Source: Roseibium sediminicola
GTDB taxonomy: Bacteria; Pseudomonadota; Alphaproteobacteria; Rhizobiales; Stappiaceae
DNA: 64,000 nucleotides
Assembly (NCBI RefSeq): GCF_023156505.1
Contig: NZ_JALNMJ010000025.1
Span: 1-64,000, forward strand
Direction: 5' to 3'
The translations under genes and the position numbers were made by a program. Below, in pieces: positions 41,060 through 50,537 of this stretch (its first letter is position 1; every line of letters starts with the position of its first letter). The notes beneath the pieces were generated by a model, which was not told the origin of the DNA, did not search any database, and saw nothing but the letters and a program-made list of their open reading frames with translations.

Positions 41060-42571
41060 TCAGGCGAAGTCGCCTTGATACTGCTCCCGCAGCACATTTT
41101 TCTGGATCTTGCCCATGGTGTTTCGCGGCAGGGTCTCCAGCACGTGGACCTTCTTCGGCTGCTTGAACCTGGCGAGCCGGTCACCGAGCGCGGTCTGGAC
41201 GGTTTCCTGATCCAGCACGGCGCCGTTTTTCGGCGCCAGAACCGCAATGACCGCCTCGCCGAAGTCGGGATGCGGCACGCCAATCACCGCGCTTTCGGCA
41301 ACACCGGGCAATTCATCCAGCAACGCCTCGACCTCGGCCGGGTAAACGTTGAAGCCGCCGGAAATGATCAGATCCTTGGAACGGCCGACAATGGCGACAT
41401 AACCGTCCTCGTCGATCCGGCCCATGTCACCGGTAATGAAGTAGCCGTCCGCACGGAATTCCTGCGCGGTTTTCTCCGGCATGCGCCAATAGCCCTGAAA
41501 CACGTTCGGCCCCTTGATCTCGATGATGCCGACCTCGCCCTTCGCAACTTCCCGTCCGGTTTTGGGATCGACGATCCGCAGGCCCACACTCGGCAAAGGA
41601 AAGCCGACCGTGCCCGGGCGCCGCTCGCCGTCATAGGGGTTGGAGGTGTTCATGTTGGTTTCGGTCATGCCGTAGCGTTCCAGGATGGCGTGACCGGTGC
41701 GCTCCGAAAATTCCCTATGCACTTCGGCGGAAAGCGGCGCGGAGCCTGAAATGAACAGGCGCATGTGGCTGGCAATATCCCTGGTGAACCGCTCGGACCC
41801 GAGCAGACGCGTATAGAAGGTCGGCACGCCCATCATGGCGGTTGCTCTTGGCAGAACCGCCAGCACCTGATCGAGGTCGAATTTCGGCAGGAACAGCATG
41901 GAGCCGCCCGCCATCATCAGGCAGTTGGTGGCGACGAACAGACCATGGGTGTGGAAGATCGGCAGGGCGTGCAGAAGCACATCGTCTTGCGTGAACCGCC
42001 AGTATTTGACCATGGTCGCGGAATTCGACGCCAGATTGTCATGGCTCAGCATCGCGCCCTTGGAGCGGCCCGTCGTTCCGGAGGTATAAAGAATCGCGGC
42101 CAGATCGTCGTCTTCCCTCGGCCGGGTCTCGTAATCTGTCGGCATCGCATCGGCCAGTTGCCGCAGACTGCCCTCGCCGTTTGCGTCAAGGGTCTGCAGC
42201 TTTGCACCCGCCTTCTGCGCGGTTCCGGCAAGCGCGTCGGCCCTGGACGGGTCACAGACAAAGACCGCTGGCTCAGCATCGCCGACGAAATAGGCGATCT
42301 CGGTGGGCGTATAGGCCGTGTTGAGCGGCAGGAAGACGCCTCCGGCGCGAATCGTGCCCAGATAGACCATCAGCGCGTCGGCTGTTTTCTCGACCTGAAC
42401 AGCGACCCGGTCGCCCGGTTTGACTCCGAGCTTCTGCAGGGCGCCGGCATATTGCGCCGAGCGGGCCAGCATGTCCCGGTAGGTGAGTTTTGTGCCGTCC
42501 GCCAGTTCCAGAAACACCTTGTCCCGGTCGGGGATAAAGGCAGTCAGGGCGTCGAAGAGATGATTGCTCAT
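41060..42571 (-). CDS. matB: Malonyl-CoA synthetase
   Basis: A 503-residue acyl-CoA ligase of the ANL family, the same length as the characterised MatB. It joins malonate and CoA with ATP to give malonyl-CoA. Motifs: P-loop 'LYTSGTTGRSKGAMLSHDN' (about 165-183), 'YGMTETNMNTSNPYDGERRPG' split around 300-320, 'FFITGD-like' as 'YFITGDMGRIDEDGYV', and the catalytic Lys in 'LPRNTMGKIQKNVLRE' near the C-terminus. The close similarity to the known Rhodopseudomonas MatB supports malonate specificity. Malonyl-CoA decarboxylase (matA) and a carrier are not adjacent. Confidence 0.9.
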   Translation of the reverse strand: MSNHLFDALTAFIPDRDKVFLELADGTKLTYRDMLARSAQYAGALQKLGVKPGDRVAVQVEKTADALMVYLGTIRAGGVFLPLNTAYTPTEIAYFVGDAEPAVFVCDPSRADALAGTAQKAGAKLQTLDANGEGSLRQLADAMPTDYETRPREDDDLAAILYTSGTTGRSKGAMLSHDNLASNSATMVKYWRFTQDDVLLHALPIFHTHGLFVATNCLMMAGGSMLFLPKFDLDQVLAVLPRATAMMGVPTFYTRLLGSERFTRDIASHMRLFISGSAPLSAEVHREFSERTGHAILERYGMTETNMNTSNPYDGERRPGTVGFPLPSVGLRIVDPKTGREVAKGEVGIIEIKGPNVFQGYWRMPEKTAQEFRADGYFITGDMGRIDEDGYVAIVGRSKDLIISGGFNVYPAEVEALLDELPGVAESAVIGVPHPDFGEAVIAVLAPKNGAVLDQETVQTALGDRLARFKQPKKVHVLETLPRNTMGKIQKNVLREQYQGDFA

Positions 42572-42798
42572 GGTAGGATTTCCGGACAGGCGGGCAAAAC
42601 GATGCTCAATTTTAAAGCAAGTCTCCGTAATTTGGGCAAGTCCGGATCCGCTTTTCGCCTGCCATTACGGTTTCATAAACGTTTGTCTTCATGCTGTTGT
42701 CTGGCCACGTATTTGCTTTGCCAAAGAATCCGCACACTCAGGTGAAATGTGAGATCCGCAACTCAGATGCACAGCAACAGACGCGACAAGGACTTCTC

Positions 42799-43452
42799 AT
42801 GTCGACCCAAAGGCCGCTGACACTCGCCGAATTCATCGCAGACGGGGCTATCCATGTGATCGGCATTTGCCTCGGACTGACGGCAACCATCATTCTTGCC
42901 GCAACGCTCTGGAACACCGGCGATGCAGCCCGGCAGGTCACGGTGATGATCTACGCCGCCTGCCTGATGGCCATGCTGATCTGTTCCGCGCTCTACAACA
43001 TGTTCGCCCGCGACCACAAAACCGGCATTCTGCGCCGTCTGGACCATGCCGCGATCTTCCTGCTGATTGCCGGCACCTATACGCCGCTGGCCGCGATGAT
43101 CATCGGCGGCTGGACGGGCGGAATCCTGCTTGCGGTCGTCTGGACCGGGGCGCTTGCCGGTGTGATCGTCAAGCTGCTTCATCTGACCGGCCTGGAAAAA
43201 CTGACCGTGCCGATCTATCTCGGCCTCGGCTGGGTGGTCGTCTTCGCCGCCAATCCCCTGATCGAAAAGGCGTCGACCTTCGGTTTCTACATGATCCTGG
43301 CCGGTGGCCTGCTCTACACGATCGGCACCCTGTTTTATGTCTGGAAACGGCTGCCGTTTCAAAACGCGATCTGGCACGCCTTCGTTCTGGCAGCGGCCGT
43401 CTGCCACTTCTCGGCCGTGTTCCACGACGTGGCGCTGGCGCGGGCCGTCTGA
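42799..43452 (+). CDS. Hemolysin III / PAQR-family membrane protein
   Basis: A 217-residue, seven-helix protein of the HlyIII (YqfA) family. Conserved 'ALYNMFARDHKTGILRRLDHAAIFLLIAGTYTPL' (about 72-105, in pieces) contains the characteristic His/Asp residues, and a late His pair ('HAFVLAAAVCHFSAVFHDVAL') matches the PAQR zinc-like site. Cellular role is not settled. I chose ATG 42799, preceded by AAGGA; 36 extra upstream codons are unlikely. Confidence 0.88.
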   Translation: MSTQRPLTLAEFIADGAIHVIGICLGLTATIILAATLWNTGDAARQVTVMIYAACLMAMLICSALYNMFARDHKTGILRRLDHAAIFLLIAGTYTPLAAMIIGGWTGGILLAVVWTGALAGVIVKLLHLTGLEKLTVPIYLGLGWVVVFAANPLIEKASTFGFYMILAGGLLYTIGTLFYVWKRLPFQNAIWHAFVLAAAVCHFSAVFHDVALARAV

Positions 43453-43465
43453 GGCCGGCACAAAG

Positions 43466-43496
43466 AAAAAGGCAGCCCGCCGAAGCGTGCTGCCTT
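43466..43496 (-). terminator. Terminator between hemolysin-III and L,D-transpeptidase genes
   Basis: Eight-bp stem AAGGCAGC / GCTGCCTT with a 12-base loop; the minus strand continues with TTTTTC. It can serve the transpeptidase gene and perhaps the converging gene as well. Confidence 0.7.
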
Positions 43497-43521
43497 CCGA
43501 TCAGTTCAAGGAAATCCCGGC

Positions 43522-44259
43522 TCAGGCTTCCCCGTCCGGGTCCTTCTTCAAAACGATCACCTTGGTGCGCAGCGGCACCCGATTGTAAAGATCGATCACG
43601 TCCTGCTGCCACATGCGGATGCAGCCGGAGGACACGCTCTTGCCAATGGAACTCGGCTGGTTGGTGCCGTGAATCCGGAACAGCGTGTCGGTTGCGCCCT
43701 GCCACAGATCCATGGCGCGCGCGCCAAGCGGGTTCTTCAAGCCTGCCGGATAGCCCTTTTCCCAATAGCGTTCCAGGGACGGCTTGCGAGCGATCATTTC
43801 ACGTGGAGGGCGCCAGATCGGATGCGGACGCTTGACCCGGATCTGCGCCTCGCCGGACCAGGCAAAGCCTGCGCGGCCAACGCCGATTCCATAGCGCAGC
43901 GCCTTGCCGCCGCCGAGCGTCCAGTAGAGGAAATTGTTGTAGGGGTCGACGATGACGGTACCCGGCCGCTCCCGGGTCTTGTACTCGACCACCTGGCGCC
44001 AGTATTTTTTGTCGAAACTCTTGTAGTTGATCGCTGGCCAGGTGAAGTCGCCATCGGGCAGTGCCGCATAGGCGGCAGCGTAATCGAACTCCTCATCCGG
44101 CAGCGCGGGCTGATCGGGAAGGCCGACAAGATCGGCCGTCTGGCAGCCGGCAAGGGTCAGCGCGGCAAGCGCGACGCTTCCGGCCAGAAACGAGCGCCGG
44201 TTTACGCCACGGCTTTCGAAGCTTGTGTCGAATTCAGTCTGCGGTTCGAAACGCTTCAT
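43522..44259 (-). CDS. L,D-transpeptidase (YkuD), Tat-like lipoprotein
   Basis: A 245-residue periplasmic enzyme that makes 3-3 peptidoglycan crosslinks or attaches proteins to the wall. The N-terminus has twin arginines (Arg21-22, 'NRRSFLAGS') and a lipobox LAGC at 36-39, so it is probably exported by Tat and lipidated on Cys39. The YkuD catalytic region is present: His197 ('HGTNQPSS') and Cys213 in 'SVSSGCIRM', with Arg215. No extra binding domain. Its neighbours are a dipeptidase and a peptide importer, consistent with cell-wall peptide turnover. Confidence 0.92.
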   Translation of the reverse strand: MKRFEPQTEFDTSFESRGVNRRSFLAGSVALAALTLAGCQTADLVGLPDQPALPDEEFDYAAAYAALPDGDFTWPAINYKSFDKKYWRQVVEYKTRERPGTVIVDPYNNFLYWTLGGGKALRYGIGVGRAGFAWSGEAQIRVKRPHPIWRPPREMIARKPSLERYWEKGYPAGLKNPLGARAMDLWQGATDTLFRIHGTNQPSSIGKSVSSGCIRMWQQDVIDLYNRVPLRTKVIVLKKDPDGEA

Positions 44260-44428
44260 GGAACCTCTCGCTGGGCCTCTTTTGGGACCTTCGGAAAATC
44301 AGGCTCTTTCTTGAGCCAGCTTTTCAACAGTTGCAAGTCACATTCCACAAAGATGCCTTACATTCCTCCCCCGAATGCCTAGATTAGCGCGTGTTGTGTC
44401 TCTCCTGCCCCACTCACAAGGTTTTTCC

Positions 44429-45496
44429 GTGCACTCTTCTCCCCCCCACTCGCCCTTCCCCATATTCGACGGCCACAATGACACGCTGTTGAAATTCGAG
44501 ATCGAGATGATGAAGGGTCAGGAGCGCAGTTTCTTCGAGCGCGACAACACCGGCCATCTCGACAAGGTCCGGGCGGAAGAAGCCGGGTTTGCCGGCGGGC
44601 TCTTCGCAATGTTCGTGCCGTCCAATCCGAACCAGGATTTTTCCAAGCCGTTCGATCCGAAGGACCCGGCCAACTATCAACCCGTCCCCCAGAAACAGGC
44701 GCTCGACTTCACCATGCGGCTGATCGAGCGTGCCGAACAGCTTGAAACCGAGTCGGAAGGTACTGTCGCGATCTGCCGGACACCGGAGGAAAACCGGACC
44801 GCGATCGAGGCCGGCCGGATGGCGGTCAGCCTTCACATCGAGGGCGCGGAAGCGATTGACACCAACTTCTATGCTCTTGAGGACCTGTACCGGCGCGGAC
44901 TGCGCTCACTTGGTCCGGTCTGGAGCCGGGAAAACGCTTTCGGCTATGGTGTCCCGATGGCCTATCCGGCATCACCGGACATCGGCCCGGGCCTGCCGGA
45001 AGCGGGCCGTGACCTGGTGCGCGCCTGCAATCAGCTCGGCATTCTGCTCGATGTGTCCCATCTCAATGAAAAGGGCTTCTGGGATCTGGCGCGGATCACC
45101 GACCGGCCGATCGTGGCAAGCCATTCCAATGTCCATGCGATCTGCGCCAGCAGCCGCAATCTCACCGACAAGCAGCTGGATGCCATCAAGGAAAGCGGCG
45201 GACTGGTCGGGATCAACTTCCACGTGGCCTTCCTACGCCCGGATGGCGGCTATGGCCGCGACATGCCGCTCGACGTGATCGCGGATCACGCCGCCTATCT
45301 GGTCGACCGCCTCGGAGAAGACTCTGTCGCCCTCGGCTCGGATTTCGACGGCTGCGTGCTGCCGCGCGACCTTGGCGACGTGACCGGCCTCGGCCGGCTG
45401 ATGGAGACCCTCGACGCCCGCGGCTTTACCGGCGAAGTGCTGGAGAAGATCGCCTACAGGAATTGGATCGCGGCTCTGGAGAAAGCCGCAGCCTGA
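44429..45496 (+). CDS. Membrane-dipeptidase-family (M19) zinc peptidase
   Basis: A 355-residue M19 dipeptidase. Zinc ligands: His-x-Asp in 'FDGHNDT', Glu in 'HIEGAEA', His in 'VASHSNVHAI', and the final catalytic Asp in 'GSDFDG'. Bacterial relatives hydrolyse dipeptides, often with a D-residue at the C-terminal side. I chose GTG 44429 with AAGG upstream, which begins shortly before the conserved 'PIFDGHNDT'; ATG 44375 would add 18 residues. No signal peptide, so cytoplasmic. It precedes the GntR regulator and opp genes and could act on imported peptides. Confidence 0.85.
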   Translation: MHSSPPHSPFPIFDGHNDTLLKFEIEMMKGQERSFFERDNTGHLDKVRAEEAGFAGGLFAMFVPSNPNQDFSKPFDPKDPANYQPVPQKQALDFTMRLIERAEQLETESEGTVAICRTPEENRTAIEAGRMAVSLHIEGAEAIDTNFYALEDLYRRGLRSLGPVWSRENAFGYGVPMAYPASPDIGPGLPEAGRDLVRACNQLGILLDVSHLNEKGFWDLARITDRPIVASHSNVHAICASSRNLTDKQLDAIKESGGLVGINFHVAFLRPDGGYGRDMPLDVIADHAAYLVDRLGEDSVALGSDFDGCVLPRDLGDVTGLGRLMETLDARGFTGEVLEKIAYRNWIAALEKAAA

Positions 45497-45878
45497 TCCG
45501 TACGCTGCCGGGTACCGGCGTCCCTCGGGTCCTTCGCTCGCAAACTTGTTACCAAAGCCAACGACTTAGCGATTGCATTTGTGTCAGGACGGCGAAACAA
45601 TGCATTTATTGTCATTTTTCGCAGTCGTCTAATTATGCAGACTGGCCCCGCACCGAGCTGTGTCCCTTTGGTCCCGGCGATGGCCCGGGAAAAAGTCGCA
45701 GACAGGTGCAAAAACCGGCAGGACGGCTGACCACGTTTGGCACGCCCCATCGACCGATCCCTCGCATCTGCGTAAGATCGGTTCCTAAGGAGATCGAGAT
45801 TGCAGCTGGTGTTTGACACCGGCCGCGGTCTCAATGCGTGTTGCCAATCGGACGCGATGCCAGTGGGGAGGCAACGAC
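45497..45878. other. 382-bp intergenic region with leader-ORF candidate
   Basis: No protein-sized gene. The right part has a perfect Shine-Dalgarno (AAGGAG at 45787-45792) that serves the small reading frame listed at 45800. The left part is AT-richer around 45600-45640 and likely holds the regulator promoter; I could not place -35/-10 boxes with confidence. Confidence 0.45.
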
Positions 45879-45904
45879 GTGAGGTTAATGGACGCTGCGG
45901 ATAA
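45800..45904 (+). CDS. Possible 34-residue leader peptide upstream of the GntR regulator
   Basis: A TTG-started frame of 34 codons, with AAGGAG exactly 7 bases before it, ends TAA inside the first codons of the regulator gene (26-bp overlap with start 45879), so it could couple translation. It encodes a Cys/Arg-rich peptide (start MQLVFDTGRG, then CC near residue 14). Nothing in a databases sense is known; it may simply be a fortuitous Shine-Dalgarno. Confidence 0.35.
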   Translation: MQLVFDTGRGLNACCQSDAMPVGRQRREVNGRCG

Positions 45905-46634
45905 GAGGCCGCAAGCCGAAAATACGCGCGGCGGCAAGCGTGCAAGGAAGTCGGACGCGGTCTACCAGGATCTGAAGCGGAAGATCCTGACGGGTGAAAT
46001 GACGTCTGAAAGCCCGATTACCGAACAGTCTCTTGCCCAGGATTACGGCTGCTCGCAGAGCACGATCCGGGAAGCCCTGATGCTGCTGCAGGAATATGGC
46101 CTGGTCGTCCGGCGCGGATACCAGGGCACATTCGTGACCGATCCCAGCCTGCCCGAGGCGCAATTGATGCTGAAACTGCGGGTGGATATCGAAGCGACCG
46201 GCATCACAGAAGCAATCAAATACGTCACCCCCTCGCAAATCGACGAGCTTTACGACCTGGACCGGCAGTTTGAGGACTGCCGTGTACGGCGGGATGTCTT
46301 CGGCTGCGCCGAGGTCGACCGGGCACTGCATGTGCGTCTGTTCAAGATCGCCCAGATGCCGGTCCTGGAACCGATGCTGCTCAGAACCTTCATGATCCTT
46401 CAGCAGGTGATGCTGTCAAAACCGCGTCCGGAAGTCTCCTGGGCACGGCCGAACGTCACACCACATGCGGCGATTTTCGAAGCACTGGCTGAGCGCAACA
46501 AAGAAGCCACCCAGGCCGCGCTCAGATCCCATATCCTGTCCAGCGCCGTTCTGCTTGCGCCGCATTACTACGGCACGGATCTGGATCGGCTTCAGGACCA
46601 GGTCGATACGCTGCCCCTGCAATCGGCGAGCTAA
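45879..46634 (+). CDS. GntR/FCD-family transcriptional regulator
   Basis: A 251-residue regulator with a winged helix-turn-helix ('ITEQSLAQDYGCSQSTIREALMLLQEYG' around residues 48-78, in pieces) and an FCD effector domain ('TPSQIDELYDLDRQFEDC', 'DRALHVRLFKIAQMPVLEPML') whose Asp/His residues often bind metal and an acid ligand. Start GTG 45879 follows GGGGAGG by seven bases, better than ATG 45888. It is next to the opp operon (converging) and the dipeptidase, so regulation of either is plausible. Confidence 0.87.
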   Translation: MRLMDAADKRPQAENTRGGKRARKSDAVYQDLKRKILTGEMTSESPITEQSLAQDYGCSQSTIREALMLLQEYGLVVRRGYQGTFVTDPSLPEAQLMLKLRVDIEATGITEAIKYVTPSQIDELYDLDRQFEDCRVRRDVFGCAEVDRALHVRLFKIAQMPVLEPMLLRTFMILQQVMLSKPRPEVSWARPNVTPHAAIFEALAERNKEATQAALRSHILSSAVLLAPHYYGTDLDRLQDQVDTLPLQSAS

Positions 46635-46657
46635 ACAACCTCAGTCTCAGGACATGC

Positions 46658-46686
46658 AAAAAAGCGGCGAAGCCATGCTCCGCCGC
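46658..46686 (-). terminator. Terminator of the opp operon
   Basis: GCGGCG / CGCCGC stem (46664-46669, 46681-46686) with an 11-base loop, followed on the minus strand by six T. Confidence 0.7.
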
Positions 46687-46726
46687 CAATTCAACGCGTC
46701 TGAAAACCAATCCCGGAAAACGCCGG

Positions 46727-48352
<1,626 letters not shown>

Positions 48353-48362
48353 GGCTCTCTCC

Positions 48363-49490
48363 CTATCGGTCTTTCGGATCCAGCGCATCGCGCAGGCCGT
48401 CGCCGATGAAGTTCAGCGCGAACAAGGTCGATGTCAGGAAGATGGACGGGAAGATCAGCATCCAGGCGGCGCCCTGCAAGTTGCGCGCCCCCTCTGAAAT
48501 CAGAACACCCCAGCTGGTCATTGGCTCCTGGATGCCGAGCCCCAGGAAGGACAGGAAGCTCTCCAGAAGGATGACCTTGGGCACCAGAAGGGTCATGTAG
48601 ACCACCACCGGCCCGAGCGTATTCGGAATGATGTGCCGACGCACGATGCCGCCATCGGCAACACCCATGGCCTCGGCCGCCTGAACGTATTCCTGGCGCT
48701 TGATGGTGAGCGTTTGACCGCGCACGATGCGCGCCATGTCGAGCCATTCCACCGCGCCAACGGCAATGAACATCAGGATGAAGTTCCGGCCGAAAAACAC
48801 CACCAGCATGATCACGAAGAAGATGAAGGGCAGCGAATAAAGCACATCGACGACACGCATCATCATCTGGTCGACCCGGCCGCCGAGATAGCCTGACGTG
48901 GCGCCATAGAGCACCCCGATGGAGATCGCGACCACAGTGGCCAGAAGGCCGATCGTCAGCGACACCCGGCCGGCGATGAATGTCCGGGTCATCATGTCCC
49001 TGCCATTGGCATCGGTACCGAAATAGAAATGGGTGTAGTTGATGTCGGACCGGATCGTGGCCTGTTTCTTGTCGGCGGACATGTCCGACAGCACGGTGTT
49101 CTTGAACAGGTCGCTGCGGTCGAAATACTGCACCGAGCGCGGATCGATTTCCCGCTTGGAAGTCACGGTCGCCACCACGGCATCGCCGTCGCGCTCGTAA
49201 CTGTCCACCGTCAGGCGGGCCCGCTTGGCCGCTGTCATGAAGCCAGGCTCGACTTTTTCCGCGCGCGGATAGGCCTCAAGGCTCGCAGGCACTTTGACAT
49301 AGTCGCGATAGACCGTGTCGTAATGGTGCGGTGACAGGATCGGGCCGAAAATCGAGATCAGCGCGATCACCAGCAGCACGACCATGGAGGCGACGGCCGC
49401 GCGGTTGGCCAGAAGCCGGTCGCGGGCGTCGTCCCAGAGCGAACGCCCCTTTGCGGGCACGTCGCTGGATGTTGTTGCAGTCAGGGTCAC
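48363..49490 (-). CDS. oppC: Oligopeptide ABC transporter permease (OppC-like)
   Basis: A 375-residue permease. After an N-terminal membrane helix (about 30-55) there is an unusually long periplasmic insert of about 100 residues ('YDTVYRDYVKVPASLEAYPRAEKV...') before the BPD_transp_1 domain (about 185-370) with five helices and the EAA loop 'EAMGVADGGIVRRHIIPNTLG'. The insert is longer than in E. coli OppC. Start GTG 49490 with GGAGGAG upstream. Fourteen bp after oppB. Confidence 0.9.
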   Translation of the reverse strand: MTLTATTSSDVPAKGRSLWDDARDRLLANRAAVASMVVLLVIALISIFGPILSPHHYDTVYRDYVKVPASLEAYPRAEKVEPGFMTAAKRARLTVDSYERDGDAVVATVTSKREIDPRSVQYFDRSDLFKNTVLSDMSADKKQATIRSDINYTHFYFGTDANGRDMMTRTFIAGRVSLTIGLLATVVAISIGVLYGATSGYLGGRVDQMMMRVVDVLYSLPFIFFVIMLVVFFGRNFILMFIAVGAVEWLDMARIVRGQTLTIKRQEYVQAAEAMGVADGGIVRRHIIPNTLGPVVVYMTLLVPKVILLESFLSFLGLGIQEPMTSWGVLISEGARNLQGAAWMLIFPSIFLTSTLFALNFIGDGLRDALDPKDR

Positions 49491-49504
49491 GGGTCAGCTC
49501 CTCC

Positions 49505-50428
49505 TCAATCGTAGCGCACACGCGGATCGAGAAGCGCGTAAAGCAGATCCACAATGAGGTTGAACATGATAACGAAACAGGCGACGACCACGACGGTTCC
49601 CATGACCAGGGTGTAATCGCGGTTCAGCGCGCCTTGCACGAAGTAGCGGCCAATGCCGGGAATGCCGAAGATGGTCTCGATCACCACCGAGCCGGTCAAA
49701 AGGGCAGCCGCGGCCGGACCGAGATAGGAGACCACCGGTAGGATCGCGCCGCGCAGGGCATGCACCACCACGATCATGTAGGAGGTCAAGCCATAGGCCC
49801 GGGCCGTGCGCACATGGTTGGACCTGAGCGCCTCGATCATCGAGCCGCGGGTCAGACGGGCGACGACCGCGATCTGCGGCAGGGCCAGTGTGACCACCGG
49901 CAGAACCCGGTTGACGAAGGCCCCTCCGTTCCAGCCGCCGACCGGCAGCCAGCCCAGCCAGACGCCGAGGATCAGGGTCAGGATCGGCGCCACAACGAAA
50001 TTCGGAATGGTCACGCCGAGCGTTGCGGCCGCCATCACCGAATAGTCGGTGGTCTTGTTTTGCCGCAGGGCGGCGATCACGCCGAGACAACCGCCGACAA
50101 CCAGCGCCAGACACAGAGCCGACAGGCCGAGCTGGATGGAGATCGGCAAGCTTTGCGCGAAGAGTTCGTTGATCGAGAAATCACGGAAATAGAAACTCGG
50201 ACCGAAATCCAGACGTGCCACGCTCTGCAGATACAGCAGGTACTGGTTCCAGAGCGGCTCGTCGAGGTGATAGATCTTGTTCAAATTCTCCATCACTTTC
50301 GCTTCCAGCGGACGCTCCAGGTCGAACGGACCACCGGGCGCGATGCGGATCAGGAAGAAAGAGATGGTAACTATCAAAAAGAGGGTCGGGATTGCGCCGA
50401 GCAATCGACCGAGCACATAGCGGTGCAT
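49505..50428 (-). CDS. oppB: Oligopeptide ABC transporter permease (OppB-like)
   Basis: A 307-residue permease, six helices, near-identical in length to E. coli OppB. Start region 'RLLGAIPTLFLIVTISFFLIRIAPGGPFD' is typical of OppB/DppB, and the EAA loop reads 'RTARAYGLTSYMIVVVHALRGAI'. Together with OppC it forms the channel. It follows oppA after 109 bp that hold a hairpin. Confidence 0.92.
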   Translation of the reverse strand: MHRYVLGRLLGAIPTLFLIVTISFFLIRIAPGGPFDLERPLEAKVMENLNKIYHLDEPLWNQYLLYLQSVARLDFGPSFYFRDFSINELFAQSLPISIQLGLSALCLALVVGGCLGVIAALRQNKTTDYSVMAAATLGVTIPNFVVAPILTLILGVWLGWLPVGGWNGGAFVNRVLPVVTLALPQIAVVARLTRGSMIEALRSNHVRTARAYGLTSYMIVVVHALRGAILPVVSYLGPAAAALLTGSVVIETIFGIPGIGRYFVQGALNRDYTLVMGTVVVVACFVIMFNLIVDLLYALLDPRVRYD

Positions 50429-50497
50429 AGACTTGCCCCTATTGTTTTGACGGCGGTCTTTTGATCGGCCTCGGCCAACGCCACCTTACAACAGGAA

Positions 50498-50521
50498 ACC
50501 GGCAGGGAATGCCCTGCCGGT
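50498..50521 (-). terminator. Strong hairpin between oppA and oppB
   Basis: Perfect 10-bp stem ACCGGCAGGG / CCCTGCCGGT with AATG loop, 17 bp after the oppA stop, followed by only three T on the minus strand. It likely stabilises oppA mRNA or attenuates the downstream genes rather than ending transcription fully. Confidence 0.6.
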
Positions 50522-50537
50522 CCTGAGGTTTTCGGGG

